A stretch of DNA of 64,000 nucleotides from Actinomadura litoris (GTDB lineage: Bacteria > Actinomycetota > Actinomycetes > Streptosporangiales > Streptosporangiaceae): contig NZ_WOFH01000007.1 in NCBI RefSeq assembly GCF_009733595.1, positions 310,001-374,000 of the forward strand, given 5' to 3'. The stretch's first letter is position 1. Each line of letters opens with the position of its first letter. Shown here in pieces: positions 11,035 through 20,030 of this stretch. The notes under the pieces were generated by a model that saw only the letters and a program-made list of their open reading frames with translations, was not told where the DNA came from and ran no database searches. The position numbers and the translations under genes were made by a program.

Positions 11035-12126
11035 TCAGCCGGGGACGGACCAGCCGCGGGCCCGCAGCTCCGCCGCCAGCCGCTCGGCCTCCTCGGGGAC
11101 CACCGAGATCTCCAGCAGGCCCAGCGGGCGGCCCGGCGAGTGCTCGATCGTCACGTCCTCGATGTTGACCTGGGCGATCCCCACCGCCTGGAAGATCATC
11201 GCCAGCTCGCCGGGGCGGTCGGGGACGACCACCTGCACGGTCGCGTAGGCGGGCGCCTCGCCGCCGTGCTTGCCGGGGATCCGGGACCGGCCGGCGTTGC
11301 CGCGCAGCAGCAGGTCGGCGACGTGCCCGGCGGCCTCCTCGCTGCCGTCGCGCAGCAGCGAGGCCGCGACGGCGAGGTCGGTGGCGACGGCCTCCAGCAC
11401 GTCGGCGACCGGCGCGGAGTTGGCCGACAGGATGCCGATCCACAGCCGGGGGTCGCTCGCGGCGATGCGCGTCACGTCCCGGACGCCCTGCCCGGACAGC
11501 CCGAGCGCGACGTCGTCGGCGCCGGTCAGCCGCGCCGCGACGGCGGCCGACACCACGTGCGGGGCGTGCGAGACGAGCGCGACCGCCCGGTCGTGCTCGG
11601 CGGCCTCCACCTCCACGGGCGTCGCGCCGCACGCCCGCGCCAGTGCGGCGACGGCCTCGACCGCCTCCGGCGCGGCGGCCGGCGGCGGGCACAGCGCCCA
11701 CGGGCGGCCGAGGAACAGGTCGGCGCGCGCCGCCGACGGGCCCGACCGCTCGCTGCCCGCGAGCGGGTGGCCGCCGACGAACGAGGCCAGGTCGCAGCCG
11801 AGCGCGGCGGCCTGCTCCAGCGGCAGCGCCTTCACGCTGGCCACGTCGGTGTAGACGGCCGCGAGGCCGCGCTTCTGCGCGTCCAGCAGCGTGACGGCCA
11901 CGGCGGCGGGCGGCACCGCGAGCACCGCGACGTCGGCGCGCCGGTCGGGCGCGCCGGCGGGCAGCGGGTCGCCCGCGCCCAGCTCCACGGCCAGCTCCAG
12001 CGCGCCGGGGTCCCGGTCGGCCAGCAGCACCTCCGCGCCGCGTCCGCGCGCCGCCAGCGCGATCGAGGTGCCGATCAGCCCGGTCCCGACCACGATGACC
12101 CGGCGGCCCGTCATGTCCTGGTTCAC
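11035..12126 (-). CDS. tyrA: Prephenate dehydrogenase with C-terminal ACT domain
   Basis: Oxidatively decarboxylates prephenate toward tyrosine using NAD(P). The 363-residue product begins with a Rossmann motif VIVVGTGLIGTSIALA, contains the family VGGHPLAGSERSG segment and the catalytic-region histidine in LVSHAPHVVSAA, and ends in an ACT domain (about 270-345, VVVPDRPGELAMIFQAVG), suggesting tyrosine feedback. GTG 12126 is chosen; ATG 12114 is four codons inside with a weak CCAGGA upstream and is also possible. A monofunctional chorismate mutase gene lies immediately upstream, so the two consecutive steps chorismate-prephenate-hydroxyphenylpyruvate are adjacent. Confidence 0.95.
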   Translation of the reverse strand: MNQDMTGRRVIVVGTGLIGTSIALAARGRGAEVLLADRDPGALELAVELGAGDPLPAGAPDRRADVAVLAVPPAAVAVTLLDAQKRGLAAVYTDVASVKALPLEQAAALGCDLASFVGGHPLAGSERSGPSAARADLFLGRPWALCPPPAAAPEAVEAVAALARACGATPVEVEAAEHDRAVALVSHAPHVVSAAVAARLTGADDVALGLSGQGVRDVTRIAASDPRLWIGILSANSAPVADVLEAVATDLAVAASLLRDGSEEAAGHVADLLLRGNAGRSRIPGKHGGEAPAYATVQVVVPDRPGELAMIFQAVGIAQVNIEDVTIEHSPGRPLGLLEISVVPEEAERLAAELRARGWSVPG

Positions 12127-12231
12127 GCCCGCCAGCCTAGTGGCGCCCGGCCCCTGCCGAGCGCCGCCGAGCCCTTCCAACGTGCGCTCCCGCGCACCGG
12201 CGGCGTGTGCTACCCGTGTACCACCCGCGCG

Positions 12232-12594
12232 CTACTGCGCGATGTCCAGGCGGAGCGCCGTCGCGCCGCGCAGGTAGACGTGGTGGACGTCCGAGCGGGG
12301 GCGGTCGGTCTCGATGTGCGCCATCAGCCGGATCACCCGGGGCAGCGCGCGCGGCACGCCGATCTCCGTCGCGCACAGCAGCGGCACGTCGTGGAAGCCG
12401 AGCTTGCGCGCGGCGAGCGCCGGGAACTCCGCCGTCAGGTCGGGCGTGACCGTGAAGATCACGCTGATCACGTCGTCGGTGGTCAGCCCGTTGCGGGACA
12501 TGACCTCGCCGACCAGCTCCGCCGTCGCCTCCAGGATCTGGTCCCGGTCGTCGGCCTCGATCTGCGTCGCCCCGCGGACCGCGCGTACCGCCAC
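12232..12594 (-). CDS. aroH: Chorismate mutase, AroH type
   Basis: Converts chorismate to prephenate. At 120 residues it matches the trimeric AroH-type (Bacillus-like) fold, with the diagnostic opening VRAVRGATQI, the ISVIFTVTPDL segment and the C-terminal VYLRGATALRLD. The GTG start at 12594 has GGGAGGGGAC upstream. It sits between rluB and tyrA on the same strand, supplying prephenate for TyrA. Confidence 0.95.
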   Translation of the reverse strand: MAVRAVRGATQIEADDRDQILEATAELVGEVMSRNGLTTDDVISVIFTVTPDLTAEFPALAARKLGFHDVPLLCATEIGVPRALPRVIRLMAHIETDRPRSDVHHVYLRGATALRLDIAQ

Positions 12595-12649
12595 TGGCTC
12601 GTCCCCTCCCTGGTGCCTGCGGGGGCCGGGCGGCCCCGCCGGGCCGTGG

Positions 12650-13381
12650 CTACAGGTCCACGGCCTTGTACAGCTCGCCGACCTCCCGCACGGTCAGCGC
12701 GCGCATCGTGCCCGGCTTCAGCGAGCCGAGCTTGACCGGCCCGAACTCTATGCGGGCGAGCTGCTGCACCGGGAACCCGGCCTCCTTCAGCAGCCGCCGG
12801 ACGATGTGCTTGCGCCCCTCGTGCAGGGTGATCTCCACCAGCACGCGCCGTCCGACCTGGTCGAACACGCGGAACTTGTCGGCCTTGGCGGGCCCGTCCT
12901 CCAGCGTCATCCCGGCCCTGAGCCGCTTGCCTAGGTCGCGCGGGATCGGCCCGTGGATCTCGGCGAGGTAGGTCTTGTACACCCCGTAGGACGGGTGGGT
13001 GAGCCGGTGCGACAGCTCCCCGTCGTTGGTGAGCAGGATCAGGCCCTCGGTGTCGGTGTCGAGCCGGCCGACGTGGAACAGCCGCTCGGGCACCTCCACG
13101 TAGTCGGCGAGGGACTTGCGGCCCCGCTCGTCGGCCATCGTCGACACCACGCCGCGCGGCTTGTTGATCGCGTAGTAGCGCATCTCGGCGCGGGTCTCGA
13201 CGCGCTTGCCGTCGACGTGGATGACGGCGCGCTGGGGATCCACGCGCTCACCGAACCGGAACACCTTCTTGCCGTCGACGGTGACCCGGCCCTCGCCGAT
13301 CAGTTCCTCGCAGTGGCGGCGGCTGCCGATCCCGGCCTCGGCCAGGACCTTCTGCAGCCGTACGCCCTCGTTGTCTGTCAC
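12650..13381 (-). CDS. rluB: 23S rRNA pseudouridine synthase, RluB family
   Basis: Isomerises a uridine in 23S rRNA to pseudouridine. The 243-residue product has an N-terminal S4 RNA-binding domain (RLQKVLAEAGIGSRRHCEELI), then the RsuA/RluB catalytic core with the GRLDTDTEGLILLTNDG motif, whose Asp is catalytic, and the EGRKHIVRRLL segment. Start GTG 13381 overlaps the scpB stop as GTGA, so it is translationally coupled to the scpAB condensin genes, a widely conserved arrangement. Confidence 0.95.
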   Translation of the reverse strand: MTDNEGVRLQKVLAEAGIGSRRHCEELIGEGRVTVDGKKVFRFGERVDPQRAVIHVDGKRVETRAEMRYYAINKPRGVVSTMADERGRKSLADYVEVPERLFHVGRLDTDTEGLILLTNDGELSHRLTHPSYGVYKTYLAEIHGPIPRDLGKRLRAGMTLEDGPAKADKFRVFDQVGRRVLVEITLHEGRKHIVRRLLKEAGFPVQQLARIEFGPVKLGSLKPGTMRALTVREVGELYKAVDL

Positions 13382-13947
13382 GTGTCCTCAACTATGTCTT
13401 CTGGCAGGTCGTCGGGAAGGTAGGGGGCCAGCTCGGGCAGCTCGTCGAGGCCGCGCAGCCCCAGCCGCTCCAGGAAGTACCCGGTGGTGCGGTACAGGTG
13501 CGCCTGCGTCTCCGGCTCCTGCCCGGCGTTCTCGATGAGGCCGCGCAGGGTCAGGGTCCGCATGACGCCGTCGCTGTTGACGCCCCGGATCGCCGACACC
13601 CGCGCGCGGCTCACCGGCTGCCGGTAGGCGACGACGGCGAGGGTCTCCAGCGCGGCCTGGGTGAGCCGCGCCTGCTGCCCGTCGGTGACGAACCGCTCCA
13701 CCACCGGGGCGCACACGTCCCGGGTGTAGAACCGCCAGCCGCCGGCGACCTCCCTGAGGTCGAACCCCCGGCCCTGCTCGGTGTATTCCGCGGCCAGCCC
13801 GCGCAGCGTCGCGGCGACCTCGCCGCGGGGCCGCTCCAGCAGCTGGGCGAGGGTGATCTCGGCGACCGGCTCGTCCACCACCAGCAGGATCGCCTCGACC
13901 GAGGCGCGCAGCCCCGGCAGCTCCGGGCCGTCCGGCGCCTCAGTCAT
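13378..13947 (-). CDS. scpB: Segregation and condensation protein B
   Basis: Winged-helix kite subunit of the SMC-ScpAB condensin that organises the nucleoid. The 189 residues show two winged-helix regions, including VEAILLVVDEPV and the conserved LETLAVVAYRQPVSRARVSAIRGVNSDGV segment. An ATG start overlaps the scpA 3' end by 8 nt, and the stop overlaps rluB. The acidic C-terminal tail is usual. Works with ScpA and SMC (SMC not in this window). Confidence 0.96.
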   Translation of the reverse strand: MTEAPDGPELPGLRASVEAILLVVDEPVAEITLAQLLERPRGEVAATLRGLAAEYTEQGRGFDLREVAGGWRFYTRDVCAPVVERFVTDGQQARLTQAALETLAVVAYRQPVSRARVSAIRGVNSDGVMRTLTLRGLIENAGQEPETQAHLYRTTGYFLERLGLRGLDELPELAPYLPDDLPEDIVEDT

Positions 13948-14866
13948 CCGCTCCCCCGTCCTCGCGGGCGCCGCCCGGCTCGGGGGCGCCCTCGTAGTCG
14001 TCGCCGACGGCCACCTCGCCGTCGTAGGTGCCGGTCCAGGTGACGCGCAGCTCCCCGAGCGGCTCGGGCTGCTCGAACGTGACCGCCTGCTCCCGGTACA
14101 GCTCCAGCAGCGCCAGGAACCGGGCCACGACCTCGTAGGTGCCCTCGGCGTCGGCCGCGAGGACGCGGAACGTCGTCGTGCGGAGCCTGCGCAGCCGCTC
14201 CACGACGATCGCGGCCTGCTCCTTCACGCTGGCCCTCGGCTGGTACATGTGCTCGACCGACACCGAAGGCGGCGCCTTCGGGGTGAGCGCCTTGGCGGCG
14301 AGCCGCGCGAACTCCTCGGGCCCGAGGCCGAGCAGCACCTCCGGCAGCAGGTTGGCGAACCTCGGCTCCATCGGCACCAGCCGGGGGAACCGGCGGTTCT
14401 GGTCGGCGATCCGCCCGGAGATCACCTGGGCGACCTCCTTGTAGGCACGGTACTGCAGGAGCCGCGCGAACAGCAGGTCGCGGGCCTCCAGCAGCGCGAG
14501 GTCCTCCTCGTCGTCGACCTCGCCGGAGGGCAGCAGCCGCGCCGCCTTGAGGTCGAGCAGCGTCGCCGCGACCAGCAGGAAGTGGCTGGCCTGGTCGAGG
14601 TCCCACTCGCTGCCGTGGGAGCGGATGTGCGCGATGAAGTCGTCGGTGACCTTGTGCAGCGACACCTCGGTGATGTCGAGCTTGTGCTTGGAGATCAGGC
14701 CGAGCAGCAGGTCGAAGGGGCCGTCGAAGTTGTCGAGGTGGACGCGGAACCCGTGCTCGCCCCCGTCGGGGCTCTCACTCGGGCCTCCCCCCGGATCCGG
14801 CGGCGTCTCGTCCACGTCGCTCACCGTAGCGGAGGACGGGCCCGCCGCGGCGTCAGGAGGCCCCAC
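13940..14866 (-). CDS. scpA: Segregation and condensation protein A (kleisin)
   Basis: Bacterial kleisin that bridges the SMC heads and recruits ScpB. After a low-complexity N-terminus (about 40 residues) the product shows the hallmark FRVHLDNFDGPFDLLLGLISKHKLDI and ends with the winged-helix C-terminal region followed by an acidic tail. Two GTG starts are possible: 14866 overlaps the upstream gene by 14 nt, and 14824 follows it by 28 nt; neither has a strong Shine-Dalgarno, so the first 14 residues are uncertain. Confidence 0.94.
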   Translation of the reverse strand: MGPPDAAAGPSSATVSDVDETPPDPGGGPSESPDGGEHGFRVHLDNFDGPFDLLLGLISKHKLDITEVSLHKVTDDFIAHIRSHGSEWDLDQASHFLLVAATLLDLKAARLLPSGEVDDEEDLALLEARDLLFARLLQYRAYKEVAQVISGRIADQNRRFPRLVPMEPRFANLLPEVLLGLGPEEFARLAAKALTPKAPPSVSVEHMYQPRASVKEQAAIVVERLRRLRTTTFRVLAADAEGTYEVVARFLALLELYREQAVTFEQPEPLGELRVTWTGTYDGEVAVGDDYEGAPEPGGAREDGGADD

Positions 14867-15506
14867 GCCCGGTCATCAGGCGGAGGAGGTCGCGCGCCTC
14901 GGTCTGGGTGAAGGTGCCGCTGATCGACACCTCGCCGCCGGTGATCGGGCCGCCCTGCACCGCCGGAGCGGACACGACCCGCCCGTCGACGATCATGGCG
15001 ATCCGCTGGCCCGGGGACCCGGCGGCGCTCTGGGCGGCCTGCCCGCTCAGCCGGGCGAACCCGGCCGCGTCGGCGGAGGCCAGCGTCAGCTGGACGCTCC
15101 AGCTCGTCTGACCCGACGCGGCGTCCGGCGGGGCGGCCTTGATCGCCTCGACGTGCCGGACGGTCAGGCCGCCCGGCGCCGTCCGGAAGCACTCGGGCGC
15201 CTTCTTCGGGGTCGGCTCGGCGTCCGGTAGCGTCCCGGCGGCGCAGGGGGGCGCGGTGACCGCGGCGACCTGCTGGAACGTCAGCGGCCTGCGCAGGTCG
15301 GTGGGGCCGAGGTCGTCGTCGCCGTCCGCGTCGCCGCCGCTCAGCACGAGGTAGCCGACGGCGCCCGCGACCACCAGGGCGAACACCGCGGCCACCACGA
15401 CCAGCACGATGACGAGGCGCGCCGACCCGCGCGGAGGCGGTGCCGGCTGGAACGGCGGGAAGCCCGGGGGCGGCGGACCGTACGGGGTCCCGGGGGGCTG
15501 GGCCAT
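14853..15506 (-). CDS. Membrane-anchored protein with a SecD P1-head-like domain
   Basis: The 217-residue product has a proline-rich cytoplasmic N-terminus (1-27), one transmembrane segment (about 31-55) and an extracytoplasmic domain. Its C-terminal part (about 130-215) reads RIAMIVDGRVVSAPAVQG ... ITGGEVSISGTFTQTEARDL, which strongly resembles the P1 head subdomain of the translocase subunit SecD (VVDNQVISAPVI ... GGRAQITGSFT). It lacks the rest of SecD, so it is not a translocase itself. It lies between parA-like and scpA and overlaps scpA, implying co-expression. Function unknown. Confidence 0.8.
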   Translation of the reverse strand: MAQPPGTPYGPPPPGFPPFQPAPPPRGSARLVIVLVVVAAVFALVVAGAVGYLVLSGGDADGDDDLGPTDLRRPLTFQQVAAVTAPPCAAGTLPDAEPTPKKAPECFRTAPGGLTVRHVEAIKAAPPDAASGQTSWSVQLTLASADAAGFARLSGQAAQSAAGSPGQRIAMIVDGRVVSAPAVQGGPITGGEVSISGTFTQTEARDLLRLMTGRGAS

Positions 15507-15532
15507 CGGGGTTCCTTACCGGCCGGTCGCCC

Positions 15533-16444
15533 TCAGCCGACCTGCGCCCACCGTTCGAGCACCTCCCGGGCCAGGCCGCGGTAGGCGTTCGCGCCCATCG
15601 AGTTGGGGTCGAAGTAGGTGATCGGCTCGCCCGCGACGGTCGCGTCGGGGAAGCGCACCGTGCGGTTGATGACGGTGTGGAAGACCTTGTCGCCGAACGC
15701 CTCGACGATGCGGCCGAGGACCTCGCGGGTGTGCAGGGTCCGCGAGTCGTACATGGTGCCGAGGACGCCGTCGATGACCAGGTCGGGGTTGATCCGGCCC
15801 TGCACCTTGTCGATCGTCTCCATCAGCAGCGCGACGCCGCGCATCGCGAAGTACTCGCACTCCAGCGGGATCAGCACGCCCTCGCTGGCGGCCAGCGCGT
15901 TGACGGTCAGCAGGCCGAGCGAGGGCTGGCAGTCGATGAGGATGTAGTCGTAGTGCGGGACGGCCGACTTCAGCGTCTGCTGCAGGATGTACTCGCGCCC
16001 GACCTCGTGGACGAGCTGCACCTCGGCGCCCGACAGGTCGATGTTGCTGGGGAGCAGGTCCATGCCGTCGACACCGGTCTCGATGACGACGTCCTCCCAC
16101 TCGGTGTCCTTCTCCAGCAGCAGGTTGTGGATCGTGATGTCGAGCTGGCGGGGGTCGCCCTTGCCCAGGCCCACCGACAGCGCGCCCTGCGGATCGAAGT
16201 CGACGAGCAGCACCCGGCGCCCGTACTCGGCGAGCGCGGCGCCCAGGTTGATGGTCGTGGTCGTCTTCCCGACCCCGCCCTTCTGGTTGCACACGGCCAC
16301 GATGCGGGCGGGACCGTGCTCCTCCAGCGGCTCCGGCTCGGGGAACACCGGGACGGGGCGCTGCGTCGGACCGAGGGCCCGACTCGGGTCGGTCTCTATG
16401 GTGGCGGACGAGAGCACTCCCTCCGCACGGTTCCTGCTGGTCAC
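15533..16444 (-). CDS. ParA/Soj-family ATPase of the scpAB locus
   Basis: Deviant Walker ATPase of the ParA/MinD superfamily: KGGVGKTTTTINLG (deviant Walker A), switch region LLVDFDPQGALS and YDYILIDCQPSLGLLTVNAL. At 303 residues with a roughly 50-residue N-terminal extension it fits the actinobacterial paralogue encoded beside scpAB rather than the oriC ParA, since no parB is adjacent. GTG 16444 is preferred because GGGGAGGG lies about 6 nt upstream. Likely acts in chromosome or protein positioning together with the condensin genes. Confidence 0.92.
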   Translation of the reverse strand: MTSRNRAEGVLSSATIETDPSRALGPTQRPVPVFPEPEPLEEHGPARIVAVCNQKGGVGKTTTTINLGAALAEYGRRVLLVDFDPQGALSVGLGKGDPRQLDITIHNLLLEKDTEWEDVVIETGVDGMDLLPSNIDLSGAEVQLVHEVGREYILQQTLKSAVPHYDYILIDCQPSLGLLTVNALAASEGVLIPLECEYFAMRGVALLMETIDKVQGRINPDLVIDGVLGTMYDSRTLHTREVLGRIVEAFGDKVFHTVINRTVRFPDATVAGEPITYFDPNSMGANAYRGLAREVLERWAQVG

Positions 16445-16543
16445 CAGATCCCTCCCCGGGTGGCCGGAAACGCCATCCAGAACGGGGACTCTAGGCCCCC
16501 GCCTCTCCAGGCTCAAGCCGACGCGCGCGGGCAGCGGCTTTTG

Positions 16544-17602
16544 TCAGCTCCGCGCGCGGGGGTGCGAGGTGGCGTACACCTCGCGCAGCAACTGCACCGT
16601 GACGAGAGTGTAGACCTGTGTGGTGGTCACCGAGGCGTGTCCGAGCAACTCCTGCACGACGCGCACGTCGGCGCCGCCGTCCAGCAGGTGCGTCGCGAAC
16701 GAGTGCCGCAGCGTGTGCGGGGACACCTCCGACAGCCCGGCCCGGTCGGCGGCGGCGCGCAGCACCATCCACGCGCCCTGCCGCGACAGCCGCCCGCCCC
16801 GCGCGTTGAGGAACAGGGCGGGGACGCCGCGTCCGGCGGCGGCCAGCCCGGGGCGCGCGCGCACCAGGTAGCCCTCGACGGCCTGCCGGGCGTAGTCGCC
16901 GATCGGGACGATCCGGGCCTTGCCGCCCTTGCCGGCGACGCGCGCGAACCCCTCCGCCAGGTCGAGGTCGTCGACGTCCAGGCCGACGGCCTCGGAGATC
17001 CGCGCCCCCGACCCGTACAGCAGCTCCAGCAGCGCCCGGTCGCGCAGCCCCCGCGCGGCGCCCGCGTCGCCCTCCGCCGGCCCCGCCGCCACCGCGAGGA
17101 GCCGCTCGACCTCGTCCAGCGAGATCGCCTTGGGCAGCCGCCGGGGCGGCGTGGGCGGCTTGACGTCGCCCGCGGGGTCGCCGGGCGCGAGGCCCTCCCG
17201 CACCGCGAACCGGTGCAGCCCGCGGACCGCGACGAGCGCGCGCGCCGCCGACCCCGCCGACAGCGGCGGATGGCCGGGGTCGCCCTCCCGCAGCCCCACC
17301 AGGAACGCGCGGACGTCGTCCTCGGTGATCTGGTCGATGGACGTGCGGCCCCGCTCCCCCTGCACGAGCGCGTAGCGCCGCAGGTCGCGCCGGTAGGAGC
17401 TGAGGGTGTTGGCGGCCAGCCCGCGCTCGACGGCCAGGTGCCCGAGATAGGTGCGCACGGCCGAGTCCAGCGGGGAACCCGCGCCGGCGTCCCGCGCGGG
17501 GGGCCGGCCGGTCGTGCTCGGGGACAGTGCGGCACCTCTTCTGGCGATCGGGGCGGAGCCGTGCGGCCGCGGGCGGGTCGCGCCCGGGTGGGTCGTGCCC
17601 AT
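16544..17602 (-). CDS. xerD: Site-specific tyrosine recombinase XerD
   Basis: Resolves chromosome dimers by recombination at dif. An N-terminal SAM-like core-binding domain (about 55-140) is followed by the catalytic domain with the Arg in GSGARISEAVGL, the box-II SPHTLRHSFATHLL (H-x-x-R), LLGHASVTTTQVYT with the nucleophilic Tyr. Start is one of two adjacent ATGs (17605 or 17602) following GGGAGGGGG; this gives about 50 extra low-complexity residues before the domain, so the true start could be shorter. It sits between the ParA-like gene and a NUDIX gene, a common actinobacterial order. Confidence 0.93.
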   Translation of the reverse strand: MGTTHPGATRPRPHGSAPIARRGAALSPSTTGRPPARDAGAGSPLDSAVRTYLGHLAVERGLAANTLSSYRRDLRRYALVQGERGRTSIDQITEDDVRAFLVGLREGDPGHPPLSAGSAARALVAVRGLHRFAVREGLAPGDPAGDVKPPTPPRRLPKAISLDEVERLLAVAAGPAEGDAGAARGLRDRALLELLYGSGARISEAVGLDVDDLDLAEGFARVAGKGGKARIVPIGDYARQAVEGYLVRARPGLAAAGRGVPALFLNARGGRLSRQGAWMVLRAAADRAGLSEVSPHTLRHSFATHLLDGGADVRVVQELLGHASVTTTQVYTLVTVQLLREVYATSHPRARS

Positions 17603-17652
17603 CATGCCCCCTCCCGCGCCGCCGCGAGACCTCATCGCGGCGGCGCGCGCCC

Positions 17653-18294
17653 TCAGCCCTCGGGGGCGTCCACCGGCCGCAGCCCGCCGAACCCGTCCGC
17701 CCGCGCGGCGTGCGCGGCGAGGATGCCCACCGTGGCGATCATGTTGTGCACCTCGCCCGCGAGGACCTTCCGGACGGCCTCCCCAAGCGGCACCCACACG
17801 ACCGGCATGTCGGCCTCCTCGTGCACCCGCTCGAAGTCGATCTCGGCGGCGGGCACCTCGGTGAGGCCCCGGGCCAGGAAGATCCGGACCCGCTCGTCCG
17901 ACATCCCGGACGAGGGGAACACGTCGACCAGCGTGTCCCACCGGTCGGCGCGGTAGCCCGCCTCCTCCAGCAGCTCCCGCTCGGCGAGCTTGTGCAGCGG
18001 CTCCCCCGCCACGTCCCGCAGCCCGGCGGGCGCCTCCCACAGCAGGTAGGCGACGGGATGCCGGTACTGCCGCAGCAGCAGCACGCGGTCGTGCTCGTCG
18101 AGCGCGAGGATGCCCACGGACCCGGGATGGACGATGACGTCCCGCCCGACGCCCTCGGTCCCCTCGCCGCGCGGCATCACCACCGTGTCGCGGCGCACCC
18201 CGAACACGTGCCCGGTGAAGACGGCCTCCTCCCCGGTGACCTCCCACCGCTCCGGACGGTCGCGGACGTCGTCGGGCCCGAGCCCGCCGCTCAC
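17653..18294 (-). CDS. NUDIX hydrolase, ADP-ribose pyrophosphatase-like
   Basis: Hydrolyses ADP-ribose or a related nucleoside diphosphate derivative. The 213-residue product carries a full NUDIX box (GLRDVAGEPLHKLAERELLEEAGY, G-x5-E-x7-REUxEExGU) and the upstream VLLLRQYRHPV and downstream FPSSGMSDERV segments of the ADP-ribose pyrophosphatase subgroup. GTG 18294 overlaps the pyrG stop as GTGA, so it is coupled to CTP synthase. Substrate is a family-level inference. Confidence 0.9.
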   Translation of the reverse strand: MSGGLGPDDVRDRPERWEVTGEEAVFTGHVFGVRRDTVVMPRGEGTEGVGRDVIVHPGSVGILALDEHDRVLLLRQYRHPVAYLLWEAPAGLRDVAGEPLHKLAERELLEEAGYRADRWDTLVDVFPSSGMSDERVRIFLARGLTEVPAAEIDFERVHEEADMPVVWVPLGEAVRKVLAGEVHNMIATVGILAAHAARADGFGGLRPVDAPEG

Positions 18295-20030
18295 GACGCC
18301 GCCACCCGGCCCGCGTCGCCCTGGCCCCGCGCCGCCGAATAGTCCAGCGCCGCCGACACCAGCCCGGTGAACAGCGGGTGCGGGCGCGTCGGCCGCGACC
18401 GGAACTCCGGATGCGCCTGCGTGCCGACGAAGAACGGGTGCTGCCCGCCCGGCAGCTCGGCGTACTCCACGAGCCGCCCGTCCGGCGACAGGCCGCTGAA
18501 CCGCAGCCCCGCCTCCTCCAGCCGGTCGCGGTAGGCGTTGTTGACCTCGTACCGGTGCCGGTGCCGCTCGGACACCTTCGCCTCCCCGTACAGCTCGCGC
18601 ACCAGCGAATCGTCGGCGAGGTCGGCGGGGTACAGCCCGAGCCGCATCGTCCCGCCCATGTCGCGCTCGCCCGCGACCACGTCGACCTGGTCGGCCATCG
18701 TCGCCACGACCGGATGCTCGGCGGACGCCTCGAACTCGGTGCTGCCCGCCCCGTCCAGCCCGGCGAGGGTCCGCGCCGCCTCGATCACCATGCACTGGAG
18801 GCCCAGGCAGATGCCGAGCAGCGGCACCCGGTTCTCCCGCGCGTGCCGGACCGCGCCGACCTTCCCCTCGATCCCGCGCACGCCGAACCCGCCGGGGATG
18901 AGCACGCCGTCGACGCCGTCCAGCTCCCGCTTGGCGCCCTCAGGCGTCTCGCAGTCGTCGCTCTTCACCCACCGGATCCGCACCCTGGCGTCGTTGCCGA
19001 ACCCGCCGTGCCGCAGCGCCTCGGTCACCGACAGGTACGCGTCGGGCAGGTCGATGTACTTGCCGACCAGCGCGATCGTGACCTCCCGCGCGGGCTTGTG
19101 GACGCGGCGCAGCAGCTCGTCCCACGCGCCCCAGTCCACGTCGCGGAACGGCAGCCCGAGCCGCCGCACCACGTACGCGTCCAGCCCCTCCGAGTGCAGC
19201 ACCTTCGGGATGTCGTAGATGGAGGCGGCGTCCACCGCCGACACCACGGCCTCCCGGTCCACGTCGCACATCAGGCTGATCTTGTGCTTGAGCCCGTCGG
19301 TGATCGGCCGGTCCGACCGGCACACGATCGCGTCCGGCTGGATGCCGATCGAGCGCAGCGCCGCCACCGAGTGCTGCGTCGGCTTGGTCTTCAGCTCCCC
19401 CGACGGCCCGATGTAGGGCAGCAGCGACACGTGCAGGAAGAAGCAGTTGTCCCGCCCGATCTCGTGCCGGATCTGCCGCACCGACTCAAGGAAGGGCAGC
19501 GACTCGATGTCCCCGACCGTCCCCCCGACCTCGGTGATCACCACGTCGACCTCGGAGTCGGCGGCCATCCCCCGGATCCGGTCCTTGATCTCGTTGGTGA
19601 TGTGCGGGATCACCTGCACCGTGTCCCCGAGGTACTCGCCGCGCCGCTCCTTGGCGATCACGTTCGAGTAGACCTGCCCCGTGGTCACGTTCGCGGACCC
19701 GTGCAGCTCGGTGTCCAGGAACCGCTCGTAGTGGCCGATGTCCAGATCGGTCTCCGCCCCGTCGTCGGTGACGAAGACCTCCCCGTGCTGGAACGGGTTC
19801 ATCGTCCCGGGGTCGACGTTGAGATAGGGGTCGAGCTTCTGCATCGTGACCCGCAGGCCCCGAAGCGTGAGAAGCCGCCCCAGACTGGACGCCGTCAGTC
19901 CCTTGCCGAGGCTTGAGGCGACACCGCCGGTGACGAAGAGATGCTTGGTAGGGCGGGGCCTACCAGGGGCTGCCGAAGGCAAGAAGACGCTCCCGTGGTC
20001 GTTGCGAGGCGGAACAGTCTCACTGTCCAC
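18291..20030 (-). CDS. pyrG: CTP synthase
   Basis: Aminates UTP to CTP with glutamine. The amidoligase domain opens with KHLFVTGGVASSLGKGLTASSLG and includes QKLDPYLNVDPGTMNPFQHGEVFVTDDGAETDLDIGHYERF; the class I glutamine amidotransferase domain has the nucleophile in LLGICLGLQCMV and the distal HPEF. The 579-residue reading from GTG 20030 includes about 30 residues of unusual N-terminal extension; no good Shine-Dalgarno is visible, and a TTG closer to the domain is possible. Upstream lies the long inverted repeat. The 3' end overlaps the NUDIX gene. Confidence 0.97.
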   Translation of the reverse strand: MDSETVPPRNDHGSVFLPSAAPGRPRPTKHLFVTGGVASSLGKGLTASSLGRLLTLRGLRVTMQKLDPYLNVDPGTMNPFQHGEVFVTDDGAETDLDIGHYERFLDTELHGSANVTTGQVYSNVIAKERRGEYLGDTVQVIPHITNEIKDRIRGMAADSEVDVVITEVGGTVGDIESLPFLESVRQIRHEIGRDNCFFLHVSLLPYIGPSGELKTKPTQHSVAALRSIGIQPDAIVCRSDRPITDGLKHKISLMCDVDREAVVSAVDAASIYDIPKVLHSEGLDAYVVRRLGLPFRDVDWGAWDELLRRVHKPAREVTIALVGKYIDLPDAYLSVTEALRHGGFGNDARVRIRWVKSDDCETPEGAKRELDGVDGVLIPGGFGVRGIEGKVGAVRHARENRVPLLGICLGLQCMVIEAARTLAGLDGAGSTEFEASAEHPVVATMADQVDVVAGERDMGGTMRLGLYPADLADDSLVRELYGEAKVSERHRHRYEVNNAYRDRLEEAGLRFSGLSPDGRLVEYAELPGGQHPFFVGTQAHPEFRSRPTRPHPLFTGLVSAALDYSAARGQGDAGRVAAS

